Shown here one piece after another: positions 14,787 through 18,752 of a DNA stretch of 18,752 bases. Source of the DNA: an uncultured Treponema sp. (GTDB taxonomy: Bacteria; Spirochaetota; Spirochaetia; Treponematales; Treponemataceae); NCBI GenBank assembly GCA_937885235.1, contig CAKZZK010000308.1, positions 1 to 18,752 on the forward strand. Direction: 5' to 3'. A program made the position numbers and the translations under genes. Each line of letters begins with the position of its first letter. Position 1 is the stretch's first letter. Below the pieces are notes generated by a model. It searched no databases. It had not been told where the DNA came from and saw only the letters and a program-made list of their open reading frames with translations.

Positions 14787-14815
14787 TTGACACTTTCGTG
14801 CGTTTTCTCTATACT
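14787..14815 (+). promoter_or_regulatory. Near-consensus sigma70-type promoter of tRNA-Val
   Basis: TTGACA (14787-14792), a 17-nt spacer and TATACT (14810-14815). Transcription should start near 14822, about 7 bases before the mature tRNA, so only a very short 5' leader is removed. Confidence 0.88.
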
Positions 14816-14828
14816 ATGTGTCATAGTT

Positions 14829-14900
14829 GCTCGATTAACTCAGTGGTAGAGTGCTACCTTCACACGGTAGAAGTCACTAGTTCGAATCTAGTATCGAGCA
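14829..14900 (+). tRNA. tRNA-Val (anticodon CAC)
   Basis: A full cloverleaf of 72 nt can be drawn. The acceptor stem is GCTCGAT with ATCGAGC and discriminator A14900. The D stem is ACTC with GAGT. The anticodon stem is CTACC with GGTAG around loop TTCACAC, anticodon CAC at 14861-14863, which reads GUG. The T stem is ACTAG with CTAGT around TTCGAAT. The CCA is not encoded and must be added. It has its own promoter and terminator, so it is a single-tRNA unit. Confidence 0.96.
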
Positions 14901-14907
14901 GAGCAAA

Positions 14908-14936
14908 GGCATCCGTGAACTGCGGGTGCCTTTTTT
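14908..14936 (+). terminator. Rho-independent terminator of tRNA-Val
   Basis: GGCATCCG (14908-14915) pairs with CGGGTGCC (14923-14930), eight pairs with one G-T, 7-nt loop, followed by six T. It isolates the tRNA from the EF-G gene downstream. Confidence 0.9.
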
Positions 14937-14959
14937 GTATTCTGCGCGTGTTCTGCATA

Positions 14960-14988
14960 TTGAGAAAGAAAAATCTTTTCTATATAAT
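14960..14988 (+). promoter_or_regulatory. Promoter of EF-G gene, predicted leaderless transcript
   Basis: TTGAGA (14960-14965), a 17-nt spacer and a perfect TATAAT (14983-14988). Only 9 bases separate the -10 box from ATG 14998, so transcription would begin about 2 to 4 bases before the start codon. No Shine-Dalgarno precedes this ATG or the next in-frame ATG at 15010. Confidence 0.7.
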
Positions 14989-14997
14989 ATATAAATT

Positions 14998-17034
14998 ATG
15001 TTAGATAAAATGCGCAATATCGGCATCATGGCGCATATTGATGCCGGAAAGACAACGACTACAGAACGAATTCTCTTTTATTCGGGCAAGATACATAAAA
15101 TCGGCGAGATTGACGATGGCGCCGCCACGATGGACTTTATGCAGCAGGAGCAGGAGCGCGGCATTACGATAGCTTCCGCCGCCATCACCACCCAGTGGAA
15201 AAATTACCAGATAAACATCATAGACACCCCCGGCCACGTGGATTTTACCGCCGAAGTAGAGCGGAGCCTGCGCGTGCTTGACGGAGCCATTACCGTTATC
15301 TGCGCGGTGGGCTGGGTGCAGCCGCAGACCGAAACCGTGTGGAAACAGGCGGACGAATTCAACGTGCCGCGCATCTGCTTTGTAAACAAGATGGACAGGA
15401 TTGGTGCAGACTTCTTTGGCGCTATGAACGACGTGCATGGAAAATTTGGCTGCGAGACAGTGGCGCTAGAAATCCCCTGTGGCTCCGGACAGGATTTTGA
15501 CGGCGTGATAGACCTGCTCGATATGAAAGAAATCCACTGGGATGCCGAAAGCGAAGGTGAAAAGTTCTCCGTCAGCGAGATAAGCGGACAGTATCGCTCT
15601 CTTGCGGAAGAGTGGCGGGAAAAGCTTGTGGATACCGTTGCGTCAAACGATGAGGCACTGGGGGAAAAATATCTGGAAGGGGAAGAAATCACGAGTGATG
15701 AACTGCGCGCGGCAATCCGCTCATGCACGATAAAGCGCACGCTCGTGCCCTTCCTCTGCGGTTCAAGCCGCCACAATCAGGGCATACAGCCGCTTATGGA
15801 CGCAGTCATCGCTTACCTGCCCGCGCCTGACGAAGTGCCTCCTGCCGACGGCATGCACGTCAAAAAGCACGAGGAGGAGCACATCCTCGTGAAATGCGAC
15901 CCCGCGGCAAAATTCCCCGTGGGGCTTGTGTTCAAAATCCAGTATGACCAGAATGCGGGCATACTCTGCTTTGTGAGGATGTATGCAGGCAAGATACAGA
16001 CAGGCTCGCAGGTCTTCAATGTGAGCAAGAAGAAGCGCGAGCGGGTGAACAGGATTTTGCGCGTGAATGCCAACCACATGGAGCAGATAGACAGCGTGAG
16101 CGCGGGAGATATAGCCGTGTTCGTGGGGCTTAAGCTGGCACAGACAGGCGACTCCCTCGGCAGCGAAGGAATGCCCGTCCTGCTTGAAAGCGTGCGCTTC
16201 CCCGTGCCCGTCATCTCGATAGCCATAGAGCCGGAAACCATGAGCGAACGCCAGAAGCTCCTCGATACACTGGACATCCTGAGCCGCGAGGACCCCACGT
16301 TTACCCACCGCGATGATGCGGAAACAGGCCAGCTCGTCATCAGCGGCATGGGCGAGCTGCATCTGGACGTGCTTGTAACGCGCATCCGCGATGATTTCAA
16401 AGTCCAGTGCCGCGTGGGTGCGCCGCAGGTGACGTACCGCGAGGCGGTGATGGCAAGCGCGGACTACACGGAATCTTACAGCCGCGTGATTGCGGGCAAA
16501 GAGGTAGTTGCGGGGCTTACGCTCCATGCAGAGCCGCGCGAGACCGGCAGCGGCAACCTCTATACCTGCACGGTGCGCGACAATGCCATTCCCCCCGAAA
16601 TCTACGATGCCATTGAACAGGGAATCACAAACAGCTTTGCGGGAGGAATCAAGTTCGGCTATCCCTGTACGGACACCGCCATCACCGTTACCGCCATTGA
16701 TTACGACGAGCTTGCTTCCACCAGCTTTGCCTTTGAAGCTGCTGCGGCAGAGGGCTTTGATGCCGTCTGTTCCGCCGCCAGTCCAGAGATGCTTGAGCCG
16801 GTGATGGCTGTTGACATTGAAAGCCCCGCGGAATTTGTGGGCGATGCCATGAGCCAGATTACCCAGCGCGGCGGCATTATCAGCAGCATGGATGAAAAAT
16901 CAGGCGGAAACATCATACACGCGCAGGCACCCATGGCAAAGATGTTCGGTTTCAGCACAAATCTGCGCTCGGTGACGCAGGGAAGGGCGAGCTTCAGCAT
17001 GACGTTCAGCCACTTCCAGAAAAAGGCAAACTAG
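14998..17034 (+). CDS. fusA: Elongation factor G paralogue (divergent, possibly recycling-type EF-G2)
   Basis: A 678-residue translational GTPase. The G domain is intact: AHIDAGKTTT (12-21), RGITI (54-58), DTPGH (76-80), NKMD (130-133) and GSS (255-257). Domains II to V follow in the usual order, ending with MFGFSTNLRSVTQGRASFSM (649-668). Domain IV departs from the translocase: the usual GGRGQYG-like stretch is replaced around 496-520, and the tip loop carries YDELASTSFAFE (569-580) instead of the H-x-VDSS form. Spirochaetes carry two EF-Gs, and in Borrelia the second works in ribosome recycling with RRF, so this may be the recycling type; that is inference. It is not TetM-like, having the EF-G switch I MDFMQQEQERGITI. 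A histidine kinase gene starts about 15 bases after its stop. Confidence 0.9.
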   Translation: MLDKMRNIGIMAHIDAGKTTTTERILFYSGKIHKIGEIDDGAATMDFMQQEQERGITIASAAITTQWKNYQINIIDTPGHVDFTAEVERSLRVLDGAITVICAVGWVQPQTETVWKQADEFNVPRICFVNKMDRIGADFFGAMNDVHGKFGCETVALEIPCGSGQDFDGVIDLLDMKEIHWDAESEGEKFSVSEISGQYRSLAEEWREKLVDTVASNDEALGEKYLEGEEITSDELRAAIRSCTIKRTLVPFLCGSSRHNQGIQPLMDAVIAYLPAPDEVPPADGMHVKKHEEEHILVKCDPAAKFPVGLVFKIQYDQNAGILCFVRMYAGKIQTGSQVFNVSKKKRERVNRILRVNANHMEQIDSVSAGDIAVFVGLKLAQTGDSLGSEGMPVLLESVRFPVPVISIAIEPETMSERQKLLDTLDILSREDPTFTHRDDAETGQLVISGMGELHLDVLVTRIRDDFKVQCRVGAPQVTYREAVMASADYTESYSRVIAGKEVVAGLTLHAEPRETGSGNLYTCTVRDNAIPPEIYDAIEQGITNSFAGGIKFGYPCTDTAITVTAIDYDELASTSFAFEAAAAEGFDAVCSAASPEMLEPVMAVDIESPAEFVGDAMSQITQRGGIISSMDEKSGGNIIHAQAPMAKMFGFSTNLRSVTQGRASFSMTFSHFQKKAN

Positions 17035-17049
17035 TGTGACGGCGTGCCT

Positions 17050-18378
17050 ATGCAGAAAAGCCTTCTGGAACGATATTCTATCACCTTTATCTTCTGTACC
17101 TGCGTAACGGCTGTCATCGACGCGCTGTTTATTGCTGCTGCTTTCTGCAACTTTCATTTGATCTACATACTGAACAGGAACGAGCTGCTGGAGTCTATAC
17201 GTGATGTGCTCTTTTTTGACCGCGATGTCTTTCTGGTGGACTTCTATGCGTTCTTCCTGCTCTTCGTCGTCGCGCTCTTCTTTATGCTCTTTGCAAAGAA
17301 GGGCGGCATCATCGTCCTTGCCCTGCTTCTTTCTGCCGTCGGAGCTGACCTGTGCCTCTACACGGTGAACGCGCTGTTTACGATAAAGCTTTTCATCTTT
17401 TCCGCATGGATCCTCACCGTGGGGATAAAATTCCCGCCAAAGTTCTGCGCGTTCATACTGCCATTGGGCATAGTGAGCTTCATCGCCATGCAGTTTTACC
17501 CCAGAGTCCTCGGCTTGGTGGATATGGCAGATGCGCCGAGCATACAGGGCTGGGATGACTTTGCCGCGCTTGTGTTCAGCTTTATCTCAGTAGCGGTTTT
17601 TGTCTGCGTTTACCGCTTTGCCGTCTGCTCATGGCAGGAAAGCGATGCTATCAGAAAGCATCAGAATATGGTGATGTCCCAGCTTACGGTGGTCAACCAG
17701 CAGCTGCAGGATTTGGCAAAGAACAAGGGCGAAAAGGCTGCGGAAGAAGAGCGGTTGCGCATTACCCGCGATATGCACGACAGCTGCGGCTACGTCTTTG
17801 TGAACATCATCGGGCTCATGGAAGCATGCCAGAGCGGCAAGCCTCAGCCATGGGATAAGACAAAGGAGTGCTTTGAAATGGTGCGCTCCCTTGCAAGCCA
17901 CGGCCTGCAGGAAACCCGCAAGACGCTCCGCGCCATCCGCGCCATCAGGCATCCGGTAGAGACGCTGGACTCCCTCTCGGAAATAAAAAACATCTTCCAG
18001 AAGGTGGCGAATGTGCAGGTGGAACTTGACAGGGGCAATATGAAGCGGGACTATGGGCGCACCATAAACAAAATCCTCATCCGCACCATGCAGGAGGGAC
18101 TGACGAACGCCGTCCGCCACGGGCTTGCCACCTATGTCGCCATCTATTTTCGGGAGGACGACGGCTTCCTCTACATGACGGTGAGCGATAACGGCGTTGG
18201 CTCAAAGCAGGTGGTGAAGGGCATTGGGCTTGCGGGCATGGAGGAACGGCTCCGGCCCGTCGGCGGGGAGCTTGTCGCTGTCTCCGGCGAGGAGGGCGGC
18301 TTCAGGCTTGAGATAAAGATACCGGTGATGCAGTTGCTTATGGAGGAATATGGGAAAACTCAATCTTCTCTTGGTTGA
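17050..18378 (+). CDS. Membrane histidine kinase (HisKA_3, NarX/DesK class)
   Basis: A 442-residue sensor kinase that should phosphorylate the adjacent response regulator. The N-terminal 190 residues have about six hydrophobic segments and little outside the membrane, so it probably senses something in or near the membrane. A short helix leads to the HisKA_3 dimerisation box ERLRITRDMHDSCG, whose H243 is the phosphoacceptor. The HATPase follows with N box MQEGLTNAVRHG and G boxes SDNGVGSKQVVKGIGLAGME. The start is uncertain: ATG 17050 has GACGG 7 bases upstream, while the in-frame GTG at 17044 would add two residues. It follows the EF-G gene by a few bases and overlaps the regulator gene by 29 bases, so the three are likely one transcript. 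The signal is unknown. Confidence 0.9.
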   Translation: MQKSLLERYSITFIFCTCVTAVIDALFIAAAFCNFHLIYILNRNELLESIRDVLFFDRDVFLVDFYAFFLLFVVALFFMLFAKKGGIIVLALLLSAVGADLCLYTVNALFTIKLFIFSAWILTVGIKFPPKFCAFILPLGIVSFIAMQFYPRVLGLVDMADAPSIQGWDDFAALVFSFISVAVFVCVYRFAVCSWQESDAIRKHQNMVMSQLTVVNQQLQDLAKNKGEKAAEEERLRITRDMHDSCGYVFVNIIGLMEACQSGKPQPWDKTKECFEMVRSLASHGLQETRKTLRAIRAIRHPVETLDSLSEIKNIFQKVANVQVELDRGNMKRDYGRTINKILIRTMQEGLTNAVRHGLATYVAIYFREDDGFLYMTVSDNGVGSKQVVKGIGLAGMEERLRPVGGELVAVSGEEGGFRLEIKIPVMQLLMEEYGKTQSSLG

Positions 18379-18752
18379 TGACCAGCGTATGTTTGCGGAA
18401 AGCCTGAAAACCTACCTGACCAATTATGCGGAGGACATGGAGGTGGTCGGCATTGCGGCGAACGGGCAGGAAGCGTACGACTTTGTACTGCGGCCTGATG
18501 TCAATCTCGATATCATCCTGATGGATGTGCATATGCCCGTCATGAACGGCGTGGAGGCGACGGGCAAGATAAAGGCATCCTGCCCCCACATAAAGATAAT
18601 CATGCTTTCTACCTATGACGAGGATGATTTTGTCCGCGCGGCGCTGGTGAAGGGGGCTTCCGGCTACCTGCTCAAGGACATTTCTCCCACGGAACTTATC
18701 ATCTCCATCCGCGCCCTGCATTCCGGCATGATCCAGATTTCTCCCAGCATAG
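18350..18752 (+). CDS. Response regulator, receiver domain (3' end outside window)
   Basis: The frame runs from ATG 18350 off the right edge. GGAGGA lies just before the start, inside the end of the kinase gene. The visible 134 residues are a complete receiver domain: acidic pocket D10 D11 in LLVDDQ, phosphoacceptor D59 in LMDVHMP, T88 in LSTYDE and K109 in YLLKDIS. KGASGYLLKD is typical of the NarL/FixJ family, so a C-terminal LuxR-type DNA-binding domain is expected beyond the window. It pairs with the kinase encoded upstream, with which it overlaps by 29 bases. Targets cannot be told from this window. Confidence 0.92.
   Translation, partial: MGKLNLLLVDDQRMFAESLKTYLTNYAEDMEVVGIAANGQEAYDFVLRPDVNLDIILMDVHMPVMNGVEATGKIKASCPHIKIIMLSTYDEDDFVRAALVKGASGYLLKDISPTELIISIRALHSGMIQISPSI

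Noticed and set aside
14798..15004. 68-residue open frame over the tRNA-Val gene
   Set aside because: Its peptide SINSVVECYLHTVEVTSSNL is the chance translation of the tRNA, followed by the terminator; not a gene.
15763..16527. 254-residue open frame antisense to EF-G
   Set aside because: It mirrors the conserved EF-G frame, is rich in His, Arg and Cys, and has no start signal; a shadow of the high-GC codon pattern.
14998..17034. Ribosomal protection protein (TetM-like) resistance gene
   Set aside because: Switch I (MDFMQQEQERGITI) and the C-terminal TQGRASFSM follow EF-G rather than TetM.

Overview
The window reads like a chromosomal segment of a saccharolytic spirochaete, most likely a host-associated Treponema of moderately high GC. 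This rests on an RsbU/RsbV/RsbW-type partner-switch operon, several TPR proteins, a divergent EF-G paralogue of the kind spirochaetes carry beside the main EF-G, and a cellulase lipoprotein with a relaxed lipobox. The genus is inferred from gene content and protein character, not from a database match.

Left part (1-2700). The 3' end of argG is followed at once by malQ (4-alpha-glucanotransferase), which ends in a hairpin terminator. Convergent to it, on the minus strand, lies a complete ssrA (tmRNA) gene with a strong promoter, a readable proteolysis tag ending FALAA, a tRNA-like 3' end and its own terminator.

Minus-strand block (2700-8515). Transcription runs right to left. A three-gene operon comes first: a membrane-anchored TPR protein with a degenerate Mrr/restriction-endonuclease-like C-terminus, a calcineurin-type metallophosphoesterase and a ParB/sulfiredoxin-fold protein, separated by a 3-nt gap and a 38-nt overlap. 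A second operon with its own sigma70-type promoter follows: membrane-bound PP2C/SpoIIE phosphatase with GAF domain, STAS antagonist and RsbW-like ATPase/kinase, ending in a terminator. No sigma factor gene is present, so the output of this switch is unknown.

Middle block (8516-13898). Diverging from the first operon is a plus-strand pair: an exported TPR/coiled-coil protein and an 841-residue membrane-anchored protein. The latter has about ten copies of an 18-residue helical repeat followed by many TPRs. The divergent promoter region holds a dyad, TTTGAC-N7-GTCAAA, positioned to control both sides. Convergent to the pair is a GH5 cellulase-like lipoprotein with two duplicated N-terminal beta modules.

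Right part (13899-18752). A PurO-type IMP cyclohydrolase-family gene with an inverted repeat overlapping its -10 box is followed by tRNA-Val(CAC), which has a near-consensus promoter and its own terminator. Then comes a divergent EF-G whose promoter lies so close to the ATG that the mRNA is predicted to be leaderless. A NarL/LytS-class histidine kinase and a response regulator follow, the latter cut by the right edge; the order and overlap suggest one operon. Themes shared across the window are ribosome rescue or recycling (tmRNA, second EF-G), signalling (partner switch, two-component system) and carbohydrate use (MalQ, GH5). No CRISPR array, insertion sequence or prophage was seen.
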